A program made the translations under genes and the position numbers. From an uncultured Lachnospiraceae bacterium (GTDB lineage: Bacteria; Bacillota; Clostridia; Lachnospirales; Lachnospiraceae): a DNA stretch of 64,000 bases. Below the pieces are notes generated by a model. It was not told the DNA's origin and did not search any database. It worked only from the letters and a program-made list of their open reading frames with translations. Positions 8,546-16,114 of the stretch are shown piece by piece (within the stretch, counting starts at the first letter, position 1; each line of letters begins with the position of its first letter). The stretch is taken from positions 62,001 through 126,000 of the forward strand of contig CAJUBP010000004.1 in NCBI GenBank assembly GCA_910584585.1. The letters run 5' to 3'.

Positions 8546-9781
8546 ATGAAGACATTTCATCAGTTATATCTGGATATTTTGGAGCAGGAAGCGGGACGGG
8601 GCCGTATTTTAGAGGAGGACTACGACCCCTATCATATGGACTGCCTGCTTCACCCGGAGCGCCATGCGCCTGTGATTTTTGCGGAGGAATGTGAGCAGTG
8701 CGCTTATGAGAGAGCCTGCGAGAACAGCTGCATCTTCGATGCCTTTGAGCAGGATGAGAATGGGAAAGTGCACATTAATAAGGAAAAATGCACCGGCTGC
8801 GGCGCCTGTGTGGAAGCCTGTAAATTAGAAAAACTGGCTGCCAATAAGGATGTGGTTCCAGTGCTTCGGGCTGTCAGGAGCAAAGAGCGGGAGGTGTACG
8901 CCCTGGTGGCTCCGGCTTTCCTGGGGCAGTTCGGCAGGGAGGTTACCACCGGAAAGCTGCGGGCGGCTTTTAAAGCCATGGGATTTCAGGGGCTGATTGA
9001 GGTGGCGGTGTTCGCGGATATTTTAACGCTGAAGGAAGCGCTGGAATTTGACGCGAACATTCAGGAGGAACAGGATTACCAGCTGACCAGCTGCTGCTGT
9101 CCGGTCTGGATTGCCATGATACGGAAAGTCTATCAGGAATTGATGCCCCATGTGCCAGGCGCGGTGTCGCCGATGATTGCGGCAGGGCGGGTGGTGAAAA
9201 AACTGCATCCAGAGGCTGTTACTGTGTTTGTGGGGCCGTGCATGGCCAAGAAAAAGGAAGCAAGGGAGCCGGATATTGCGGATGCGGTGGATTATGTGCT
9301 GACCTTTCAGGAAGTGCAGGATATGTTTCAGGCTGCGGATATCCATCCGGAGGAACTTGGCGAGGACGAAAAGGAGCATTCTTCCCGGGCGGGACGGATT
9401 TACGCCAGGACAGGAGGCGTCAGCGAGGCGGTGAAGGAAACGGTAAAACAGCTGAATCCAAAGCGGAAAATCGAGGTCCGCGCAGAGCAGGCGGACGGCG
9501 TTTTGGCTTGCCGGGAAATGATTGAACGGCTGAAAAAGGGGGAGACAAAGGCTAATTTTTTTGAAGGCATGGGCTGCGCGGGCGGCTGTGTGGGCGGGCC
9601 GAAGATCCTCATTGAAAAAGAAGAGGGAAGAAAGAATGTGGAGCGTTACGGGGAGGAAGCGGAGTACCGGACGCCGCTGGAGAATCCTTTTGTGCAGGAA
9701 CTTTTGTCCCGGCTGGGGTTCCTTACCATTGAAGAGTTTTTGGAGAAAAGTGAGATATTGGTGCGGGACTTTTCTGAGTGA
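8546..9781 (+). CDS. [FeFe]-hydrogenase-like iron-sulfur protein (compact type)
   Basis: This 411-residue soluble protein carries an N-terminal four-cysteine cluster region (EECEQCAYERACENSC), then a classic ferredoxin motif CTGCGACVEACK near residue 90. The C-terminal domain resembles the H-cluster domain of [FeFe] hydrogenases. The three signature loops are present: TSCCCPVW, GPCMAKKKEA and EGMGCAGGCVGGP, so all H-cluster cysteines appear retained. The variant loops resemble the group B/C-like or sensory enzymes rather than the classical bifurcating enzyme. No hydrogenase partner or HydEFG maturase gene lies nearby. It may be a hydrogenase, a sensor or a redox protein. Confidence 0.8.
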   Translation: MKTFHQLYLDILEQEAGRGRILEEDYDPYHMDCLLHPERHAPVIFAEECEQCAYERACENSCIFDAFEQDENGKVHINKEKCTGCGACVEACKLEKLAANKDVVPVLRAVRSKEREVYALVAPAFLGQFGREVTTGKLRAAFKAMGFQGLIEVAVFADILTLKEALEFDANIQEEQDYQLTSCCCPVWIAMIRKVYQELMPHVPGAVSPMIAAGRVVKKLHPEAVTVFVGPCMAKKKEAREPDIADAVDYVLTFQEVQDMFQAADIHPEELGEDEKEHSSRAGRIYARTGGVSEAVKETVKQLNPKRKIEVRAEQADGVLACREMIERLKKGETKANFFEGMGCAGGCVGGPKILIEKEEGRKNVERYGEEAEYRTPLENPFVQELLSRLGFLTIEEFLEKSEILVRDFSE

Positions 9782-9807
9782 TTGGGAAAAGGAGCCAGTT
9801 CCTTAAT

Positions 9808-9871
9808 TTCCCGGCGGCCTCCGGGGGTATGGCTGTTTATTTGCGAGCGTAAAAATTAGGGCTGCCGGGAA
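9808..9871. repeat. Inverted repeat after the hydrogenase-like gene
   Basis: TTCCCGGC (9808-9815) and GCCGGGAA (9864-9871) are exact complements. The stem can extend inward by GCC/GGC across one mismatch. The right arm overlaps the end of the small minus-strand gene. No T-run is present on either side. Confidence 0.45.
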
Positions 9872-10092
9872 TAAAAAATCTTTTCATATCTGGAATAATT
9901 GTTTCTTTGTTCCAGCGCTATCTGCCGTTCTCCAGAGAAATGTTTTATAGTTAAAGTTCCAAGCAGCAATCGGATTAACACAGCCTCATTAGAAATTCTG
10001 TCTGATATTACGAGTTCCGCCGGCAGCGCGGCATTTTGGGCTGCAGATAAATGATCTTCGTAAATAAATATTCCTTTCTGAACAATTCCCAT
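9856..10092 (-). CDS. Small protein of unknown function
   Basis: This 78-residue reading frame begins MGIVQKGIFIYEDHLSAAQ and ends KIFYSRQP, with a mixed hydrophobic and charged composition and no clear membrane segment. The inner ATG at 10092 is preferred because AGGAG lies 7 bp before it, whereas a longer in-frame start at 10137 has no ribosome site. I recognise no family. It stands alone between two plus-strand genes, and codon-level support is weak. Confidence 0.4.
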   Translation of the reverse strand: MGIVQKGIFIYEDHLSAAQNAALPAELVISDRISNEAVLIRLLLGTLTIKHFSGERQIALEQRNNYSRYEKIFYSRQP

Positions 10093-10176
10093 ATTATAAC
10101 TCCTGTGAAATGACATCCAATAAATCGGAATACCCATAGTTGGAAAAAGTACTGTAATTTTAAATATAAAATCTAC

Positions 10177-10205
10177 TTGTTAATTTTCATCAGTTCTCCT
10201 ATAAT
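10177..10205 (+). promoter_or_regulatory. Promoter upstream of the AAA-ATPase-like gene
   Basis: TTGTTA (10177-10182), a 17-bp spacer and a perfect TATAAT (10200-10205). A leader of about 155 nt follows, which contains one copy of the dispersed repeat. Confidence 0.7.
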
Positions 10206-10272
10206 AAAGACGTATCAAGGGATGCTGCAAGGCTGAAACATTGCCGAAATTCATGCGTTTTGCTGCAGCGGA

Positions 10273-10351
10273 TAATCTATATTTCGATACCCGGGAAAGG
10301 CCATTCTGCCTTTCCGTTCGGCTTCCAATATGAAACGTTCGCTTTAGCGCC
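10273..10351 (+). repeat. Dispersed intergenic repeat, copy A
   Basis: This copy aligns along about 80 bp with the one at 44718-44799. It contains the perfect hairpin GGAAAGGC (10294-10301 region) and GCCTTTCC, then ATATGAAACGTTCGCTT. It sits in the 5' leader immediately before the ribosome site of the AAA-ATPase-like gene. Confidence 0.7.
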
Positions 10352-10369
10352 AGGAGAGGAGACTGCCGT

Positions 10370-11944
10370 ATGGGAATTTATCTGAATCCGGGAAATCAAG
10401 GCTTTTGGGAGGCAATACGCTCTAAAATATATGTTGACAAGACGAATCTCATTGCATGTACCAATGAACGGATCAATACAAAAGAAAAATATATCTGCGT
10501 CAGCAGGCCCCGGCGGTTTGGAAAGTCTATGGCTCTTGAGATGCTTGCGGCATATTACAGCCGGGGATGTGAATCAGAGAAATTGTTCGAAGGTTTAAAG
10601 ATAGAGCAGAATGAGGAATTTCAGGAATATCTGAATCAATATGACGTGATTTTCCTGAATATGCAGCAGTTTTTGCTGGAAGCGGATTCTGTTGGTCTGA
10701 CAAGATACCTGGAGCAGGAGGTGCTCAGAGAACTTAGAAAAGAGTATGGGGAACTTCTGAAACAGGAAGGGATGGGACTTGCTGCCGCGCTGAGGGAAAT
10801 TTACGCGGAAACGGGCAGGCAGTTTATTTTCCTGATTGACGAGTGGGACTGTATCATGCGGGAAAGGCAGGAATCAGAGAAGGAGCAGAAGCAGTATCTG
10901 GATTTTTTAAGGAATCTTTTGAAGGATCAGCCGTTTGTGGCCCTTGCCTATATGACGGGGATTTTACCGGTGAAAAAATACGGGCTGCATTCCGCGTTGA
11001 ATATGTTTCTGGAATATTCTATGATAGATCAGAATGTTTTTGAAGAATATACTGGTTTTACGGAAGAAGAAGTGGAAGGGTTATGCCGCCGGTTTGATAT
11101 GGATTACGCCCAGGCGGGCAATTGGTATGATGGGTACGCGTTTACGGAATTTGAACATATTTATAATCCAAAATCTGTGGTGGAGGCAATGCGCCGCCGC
11201 AGGTATTCCAATTACTGGACTTCCACAGAGACTTACGAGGCCCTTAAGATTTATATGGACATGGATTATGACGGGCTGCGGGGGGATGTTGTGCAGATGC
11301 TCGGTGGAGGGAGCGTCAGGGTGAACACCCGGAGTTTTCAGAATGACATGCGCAATTTCAGGACGAAAGATGATGTGCTTACGCTGCTGATTCATTTGGG
11401 TTATCTGGGCTATCATTTTGACGCCCAGGAGGCGTTTATTCCCAATAAAGAAATCATGGGGGAATTTGAGAATGCTATGAGTGTCGGAGGGTGGTCAAAA
11501 ATTATTCAGATATTGAAGTCATCTGAAAAACTTCTGGAAGATACATTAAAAGGAGATGCCGGGGCTGTTGCGGAGGAACTTGACAGGGCACATACGCAGG
11601 CGGCTTCCATTTTGACTTACAATGATGAAAATTCCCTTGCCTGTGCCGTTGGCCTTGCATATTACAGCGCCAGGAAAGATTATAAGCTGATTCGGGAGCT
11701 TCCTGCCGGGAAAGGGTTTGCGGATATTGCCTTTCTGCCCCTGCCTCATACAAATAGGCCGGCGCTGCTAGTGGAATTGAAATATGATAAATCTGCCCAG
11801 ACAGCGATACAGCAGATCAAAGATCGGAAGTATATGCAGGTTTTTGAAGAATATACAGGTGAAATTCTGTTGGTGGGCGTGAGCTATGAGAAGGAAAACC
11901 CAAACAAACATCACAGCTGCGTGATAGAAAAAATAAAAATATAA
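10370..11944 (+). CDS. AAA-ATPase-like protein with C-terminal PD-(D/E)XK nuclease-like domain
   Basis: This 524-residue protein belongs to the AAA-ATPase_like plus PDDEXK_9 (DUF1703-type) group, which is abundant in gut anaerobes. The N-terminus has YVDKTNLI and a P-loop SRPRRFGKSMA near residue 47. The Walker B-like FLIDEWDCI follows near residue 160, then MTGILPVKKYG. The C-terminal domain shows GFADIAFLPL and ALLVELKYD, consistent with the D...ExK nuclease core. The function of the family is not established; roles in mobile DNA or defence have been suggested. A shorter relative lies at 58264-59514 without the nuclease part. Confidence 0.85.
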   Translation: MGIYLNPGNQGFWEAIRSKIYVDKTNLIACTNERINTKEKYICVSRPRRFGKSMALEMLAAYYSRGCESEKLFEGLKIEQNEEFQEYLNQYDVIFLNMQQFLLEADSVGLTRYLEQEVLRELRKEYGELLKQEGMGLAAALREIYAETGRQFIFLIDEWDCIMRERQESEKEQKQYLDFLRNLLKDQPFVALAYMTGILPVKKYGLHSALNMFLEYSMIDQNVFEEYTGFTEEEVEGLCRRFDMDYAQAGNWYDGYAFTEFEHIYNPKSVVEAMRRRRYSNYWTSTETYEALKIYMDMDYDGLRGDVVQMLGGGSVRVNTRSFQNDMRNFRTKDDVLTLLIHLGYLGYHFDAQEAFIPNKEIMGEFENAMSVGGWSKIIQILKSSEKLLEDTLKGDAGAVAEELDRAHTQAASILTYNDENSLACAVGLAYYSARKDYKLIRELPAGKGFADIAFLPLPHTNRPALLVELKYDKSAQTAIQQIKDRKYMQVFEEYTGEILLVGVSYEKENPNKHHSCVIEKIKI

Positions 11945-12056
11945 GTATGCGCTTAATTTTTTCACCGCTGCGGAAGAATCAACCTGCAATGCGGGATCAA
12001 CTTTGTAAAAAGTAACAGTTCCCAGGCAGATATTGCGTGTATTGAAGCGGTTTATA

Positions 12057-12085
12057 TTGACAATAATACCAATATCCGCTATTTT
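12057..12085 (+). promoter_or_regulatory. Promoter upstream of the pentose phosphate genes
   Basis: TTGACA (12057-12062), a 17-bp spacer and TATTTT (12080-12085), 64 bp before the aldolase start codon. Confidence 0.65.
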
Positions 12086-12148
12086 AAAAGAGGGTTGACG
12101 CGAAACAATGGGTTTTAACAGAGTGAATGGATACAAAAGGAGGAAGAC

Positions 12149-12802
12149 ATGAAATTATTTATCGACACAGCGAATGTAGAGGACATCCGCAAGGCCAATG
12201 ACATGGGAGTGATCTGCGGAGTAACCACCAATCCTTCTCTGATAGCAAAAGAAGGCAGGGATTTCAATGAGGTAATCAAGGAGATTGCCGGCATTGTAGA
12301 CGGTCCCATCAGCGGTGAGGTAAAGGCAACGACCACAGACGCGGAAGGAATGATTCGGGAAGGCCGGGAAATTGCAGCCATCCATCCCAACATGATTGTG
12401 AAAATTCCCATGACGGCGGAAGGGTTAAAAGCTGTGAAGGTACTTTCGGCAGAAGGAATCAGGACAAACGTTACTTTGATTTTTACGGCTAATCAGGCGC
12501 TTTTGGCGGCCCGGGCAGGCGCAACTTATGTATCGCCGTTTTTGGGCCGTCTGGACGATATCAGCCAGCCGGGAATCAATTTAATTGAAGATATTGTTAC
12601 TATTTTTGAAAATTACGGGCTTGAAACAGAAATCATTGCGGCCAGCATCCGCAATGCGGTTCATGTCCATGACTGTGCCCTAGCGGGAGCGGATATTGCA
12701 ACCATCCCATACAGCGTGATTGAACAGATGACTAAACACCCGCTGACAGACCAGGGAATTGAGAAGTTTCAAAAAGATTACAAAGCGGTTTTCGGTGAAT
12801 AG
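12149..12802 (+). CDS. fsa: Fructose-6-phosphate aldolase / small transaldolase-like protein
   Basis: This 217-residue TIM-barrel enzyme of the transaldolase type 3 / FSA subfamily has the short length typical of that group. It begins MKLFIDTANVEDIRKA and contains GVTTNPSLIAKEG. The Schiff-base lysine lies in MIVKIPMT, with TNVTLIFTANQALLAA and YVSPFLGRLDD following. Cytosolic sugar-phosphate exchange between C3 and C6/C7 compounds is expected. AAAGGAGG lies before the ATG. The transketolase subunit genes follow 41 bp downstream, so the cluster forms a non-oxidative pentose phosphate unit. Whether it acts as transaldolase or F6P aldolase cannot be decided by eye. Confidence 0.92.
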   Translation: MKLFIDTANVEDIRKANDMGVICGVTTNPSLIAKEGRDFNEVIKEIAGIVDGPISGEVKATTTDAEGMIREGREIAAIHPNMIVKIPMTAEGLKAVKVLSAEGIRTNVTLIFTANQALLAARAGATYVSPFLGRLDDISQPGINLIEDIVTIFENYGLETEIIAASIRNAVHVHDCALAGADIATIPYSVIEQMTKHPLTDQGIEKFQKDYKAVFGE

Positions 12803-12843
12803 ACAGAAGAATACCCAGCAAATAAAAAGGAGATAGTTACATC

Positions 12844-13683
12844 ATGGAAAACTTAGAACTTCAGAAAACGGCAAACGAAGTCCGCAAGGGAATCGTTACT
12901 TCTGTGCATGCGGCCAAAGCAGGGCATCCCGGCGGATCTCTGTCGGCGGCGGAGGTGTACACATATCTGTATTTCGAAGAAATGAATATTGACCCCAAGA
13001 ATCCGGATAAGGCAGATCGGGATCGTTTCGTGCTGTCTAAAGGCCATACGGCCCCCGGGCTTTACGCTGCGCTGGCCTGCCGCGGATTTTTTCCGGTGGA
13101 GGATTTAAAGACTCTTCGTAAGATTGGCTCCTATCTTCAGGGGCATCCCTGCCTGCAGCATACGCCGGGAGTTGATATGTCAAGCGGTTCTTTGGGACAG
13201 GGAGTCTCTGCGGCAGTGGGAATGGCCTTGTCCGCGAAGTTAAGCAAAGAAAGCTATCGGGTATACACGCTTTTGGGCGACGGAGAAATCCAGGAGGGGC
13301 AGGTCTGGGAGGCAGCCATGTTTGCAGGCCATAGAAAGCTGGACAACCTTGTGGTAATCGTGGACAATAACGGGCTGCAGATTGACGGCAAAATTGAAGA
13401 GGTGTGTTCTCCGTATCCCATTGACGCAAAGTTCCGGGCCTTTCATTTCCATGTGATCAATGTGGAAGACGGCAATGATTTTGACGCTCTTAGGGCGGCG
13501 TTTCAGGAAGCCAGGGGAATTAAGGGAATGCCCACCGCCATCATATTGAAAACCGTCAAGGGAAGAGGCGTTTCCTATATGGAAAATCATGCCGGATGGC
13601 ACGGCAAGGCTCCAAATGACGAGGAATATAAGATTGCCATGGAAGAATTGGAGAAAGCAGGTGAAGCATTATGCCGGAAGTAA
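12844..13683 (+). CDS. Transketolase, N-terminal subunit
   Basis: This 279-residue thiamine-diphosphate-binding half of a split transketolase shows AGHPGGSLSAAEV, the SKGHTAPGLYAAL loop, and the ThDP motif GDGEIQEGQVWEA with downstream VVDNNGLQIDG. It supplies the cofactor-binding part of the enzyme that moves two-carbon units between ketoses and aldoses. The C-terminal subunit gene overlaps its last 13 bp, which suggests translational coupling of equimolar subunits. AAGGAGAT precedes the ATG. Confidence 0.95.
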   Translation: MENLELQKTANEVRKGIVTSVHAAKAGHPGGSLSAAEVYTYLYFEEMNIDPKNPDKADRDRFVLSKGHTAPGLYAALACRGFFPVEDLKTLRKIGSYLQGHPCLQHTPGVDMSSGSLGQGVSAAVGMALSAKLSKESYRVYTLLGDGEIQEGQVWEAAMFAGHRKLDNLVVIVDNNGLQIDGKIEEVCSPYPIDAKFRAFHFHVINVEDGNDFDALRAAFQEARGIKGMPTAIILKTVKGRGVSYMENHAGWHGKAPNDEEYKIAMEELEKAGEALCRK

Positions 13684-14612
13684 AGAAGTTGGCCACCAGA
13701 GAAGGCTATGGAAAAGCATTGGTAGAATTGGGAAAAAAGCATGATAATCTGGTAGTGCTAGATGCGGATCTTGCGGAAGCCACCAGGACAGGCGTGTTTC
13801 AGAAAGAGTTTCCGGATCGCCATATTGACTGCGGAATTGCGGAAAGCAATATGATGGGAATTGCAGCAGGGCTTGCAACCACCGGAAAAGTGCCTTTTGC
13901 AAGCTCTTTTGCCATGTTTGCGGTAGGCAGAGCATTTGAACAGATCAGGAATTCCATCGGGTATCCCCATCTGAATGTGAAAATCGGAGCCAGCCATGCA
14001 GGAATTTCCGTTGGAGAAGACGGAGCCTCCCATCAATGCAACGAAGATATTGCGCTGATGCGGACCATTCCCGGAATGACTATTATCAATCCCTCAGACG
14101 CTGTGGAAGCGGAAGCGGCAGTGCTGGCGGCCTATGAATTGGACGGGCCGGTATACTTAAGGTTCGGCAGGTTCGCCGTACCGGTGATTAACGATCATCC
14201 AGATTACAAATATGAAATCGGCAAAGGCATTCTGCTGCGGGAGGGCACGGACGTTACGATTGCGGCAACGGGGCTGTGTGTGGCGGCGGCTCTGGAGGCG
14301 GCAGATAAGCTGGCGGCAGATGGCGTCAGCGCAGAGGTGATCAATATTCATACCATTAAGCCGCTGGATGAGGAAATCATTCTAAATTCTGCGAAGAAAA
14401 CAGGCAGAGTCGTTACTGCAGAAGAGCATTCCGTGGTGGGCGGACTGGGAAGCGCAGTCTGCGACTGTCTCTGCGAACATGCGCCTACGCCGGTTTGCAA
14501 GATCGGTATCTACGATGTGTTTGGGGAATCCGGCCCGGCAGCGGAATTGCTGGTAAAATACGGACTGGACGGCCAGGGCATTTATGAGAAGGTGAAAGGC
14601 TTTGTAAAATAG
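13671..14612 (+). CDS. Transketolase, C-terminal subunit
   Basis: This 313-residue partner of the split transketolase contains the pyrimidine-binding domain (VLDADLAEATRTGVF, DCGIAESNMMGIAAGLA) and the C-terminal domain (VTAEEHSVVGGLGSAV). The catalytic glutamate is expected in GIAESNM. The ATG lies within the last codons of the upstream subunit gene. Together with fsa this covers the non-oxidative pentose phosphate interconversions. No terminator with a T-run follows; a long hairpin lies about 100 bp downstream. Confidence 0.95.
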   Translation: MPEVKKLATREGYGKALVELGKKHDNLVVLDADLAEATRTGVFQKEFPDRHIDCGIAESNMMGIAAGLATTGKVPFASSFAMFAVGRAFEQIRNSIGYPHLNVKIGASHAGISVGEDGASHQCNEDIALMRTIPGMTIINPSDAVEAEAAVLAAYELDGPVYLRFGRFAVPVINDHPDYKYEIGKGILLREGTDVTIAATGLCVAAALEAADKLAADGVSAEVINIHTIKPLDEEIILNSAKKTGRVVTAEEHSVVGGLGSAVCDCLCEHAPTPVCKIGIYDVFGESGPAAELLVKYGLDGQGIYEKVKGFVK

Positions 14613-14708
14613 CATGGGAATGACCCAAAATCATATTTATTTGCAGGATGGAATCGTTCCTGTTTCAGGGCTATTCTTTACAGATATCAAGTGAAAGCTG
14701 ACAGATGC

Positions 14709-14774
14709 GCAAAGGCAGGGAAACAGAGCCGGGGATCTGAAAACAGGTTCCCGGCTCTGTTTCCCTGCCTTTGC
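14709..14774. repeat. Near-perfect 31-bp hairpin with AAAA loop
   Basis: The outer 25 bp (14709-14733 against 14750-14774) are exact complements (GCAAAGGCAGGG and so on). A further six pairs, with G-U wobble, close on an AAAA loop at 14740-14743. No U-tract follows. It lies between the transketolase and LacI genes. Confidence 0.9.
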
Positions 14775-14785
14775 CCTTGCTCTAG

Positions 14786-14920
14786 GTTTGCCGCCGCAGA
14801 CATGCAAATTGCATGATTTGTTTGCTGTTTTGTCATGAGTTTGCTGCCGCAGATATACAAATTGCATGATTTGTTTGCTGTTTTGCCTTGAGTTTGCTGC
14901 CGCAGACATACAAATTGCAT
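14786..14920. repeat. 53-bp tandem repeat, 2.6 copies
   Basis: Units begin at 14786, 14839 and 14892, each starting GTTTGC(C/T)GCCGCAGA and containing CAAATTGCAT. In unit 1 the core ATGCAAATTGCAT is a palindrome. The copies differ at a few positions and the last is truncated. Nothing else is evident from 14921 to 15080. Confidence 0.9.
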
Positions 14921-15088
14921 AAAAAGTCCTTTCATTTTTTGGCGCGGGTTACGCATTTAACCTTTGAAAAACAGCGTTCCTTTTACTATACTTATACCCA
15001 TAAACCAAATGCTTTGACAGGCAGTATTTAATGATTTGGCAGACAGGGATGCTTTCGGGTATCACTGATTTTTTAGAAAAGGAAGTGC

Positions 15089-16108
15089 ATGGCTGTGGAA
15101 CATGACAGAATCAGAATCGCCGATCTTGCAGACGCGCTGGGCGTCAGTACAGCGACAGTATCCAATGTGATTCACGGAAAAACAAAAAAGATATCGGACG
15201 AAACGGTCAAACGGGTGCAGGAGATGATAGAAGAAAGCGGCTATATCCCCAATATGGCAGGCATTCTCCTGGCGCAGAACGATTCCAGAATCATCGGCGT
15301 TGTGGTGAATGATCACGAGAAATATGAGGGGCGTGTGTTAGAGGACGGATTTATTTCAGCCTCTGTCAATGCCTTGTTCCGGGAGATTGACGCGGCAGGC
15401 TATTTTATGATGGTGAAGGCAACTGCCCAGTGGGATGAAATCGTGCGGTTTGCCTCCATGTGGAATATGGAAGGCCTGGTAATCCTTGGATTCTGTGAGC
15501 AGGATTATCAGAAACTGCGGGAATCCATGCATATTCCCTTTGTGGTATATGACGGGTATTTTCAGGAAACGGAGAAAATCTGCAATCTGGTGATAGACAA
15601 TTATGACGGCGGTTATCAGGTGGGAACTTATTTGAAAGGTATGGGACACGAAAATGTCCTCTGCATTTCCGATAATTGTATTTGCGTGGATTTGGAACGG
15701 ATGGAAGGGTGCAGGGCCGCATTGGGAGATTCCGGGATGGAATTTTGGCAGCTTCCTTTCGAGAAAAAAGAGCGGATGGCGTTTTACCAGGAGAGAGAAG
15801 CGGAGCTTCTGGAATATTCGGCGGTATTTGCAGTATCTGATTTCTATGCGGTGGAATTAATTCGGTATCTGCAGGAAAAAGGCGTCCGTGTGCCGGAAGA
15901 TCTTTCAGTTGTGGGTTTTGACGACAGCCCTTTGTGCAGTTACTGTATTCCTGCGCTGACTACCGTAAGGCAGGACGCCTCCGTCCGGGCAAAGACGGCA
16001 GTTTCTGTCCTGAAAAATCTGAAAATGGGAACAGAAGAGCGGGTTGTTGTGAAATTGCCGGTGTATCTTGTGGAGCGCAAAAGCGTCAAGAGATTAAACA
16101 GGAGGTAA
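15089..16108 (+). CDS. LacI-family transcriptional regulator
   Basis: This 339-residue protein has the N-terminal LacI helix-turn-helix (IRIADLADALGVSTATVSNV, hinge KRVQEMIEESGYIPN) and a periplasmic-binding-protein-like effector domain (RIIGVVVND, AVFAVSDFYAVELIRYL, DLSVVGFDDSPL). It likely represses sugar or carbon genes in response to a small ligand. The nearest genes are the upstream pentose phosphate cluster and the MATE gene 6 bp downstream, with which it probably shares a transcript. The effector is unknown. Confidence 0.92.
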   Translation: MAVEHDRIRIADLADALGVSTATVSNVIHGKTKKISDETVKRVQEMIEESGYIPNMAGILLAQNDSRIIGVVVNDHEKYEGRVLEDGFISASVNALFREIDAAGYFMMVKATAQWDEIVRFASMWNMEGLVILGFCEQDYQKLRESMHIPFVVYDGYFQETEKICNLVIDNYDGGYQVGTYLKGMGHENVLCISDNCICVDLERMEGCRAALGDSGMEFWQLPFEKKERMAFYQEREAELLEYSAVFAVSDFYAVELIRYLQEKGVRVPEDLSVVGFDDSPLCSYCIPALTTVRQDASVRAKTAVSVLKNLKMGTEERVVVKLPVYLVERKSVKRLNRR

Positions 16109-16114
16109 GGGCGG

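Noticed and set aside
9856..10137. Longer 93-residue form of the small minus-strand gene
   Set aside because: The inner ATG at 10092 has an AGGAG site with good spacing; the outer ATG has none.
14786..14920. CRISPR array
   Set aside because: The 53-bp units are directly adjacent and alike throughout, with no unique spacers and no cas genes nearby.
14637..14956. Minus-strand coding frames of about 90 residues across the repeats
   Set aside because: They only reflect the tandem repeats and the hairpin read in frame, with no ribosome site or domain.
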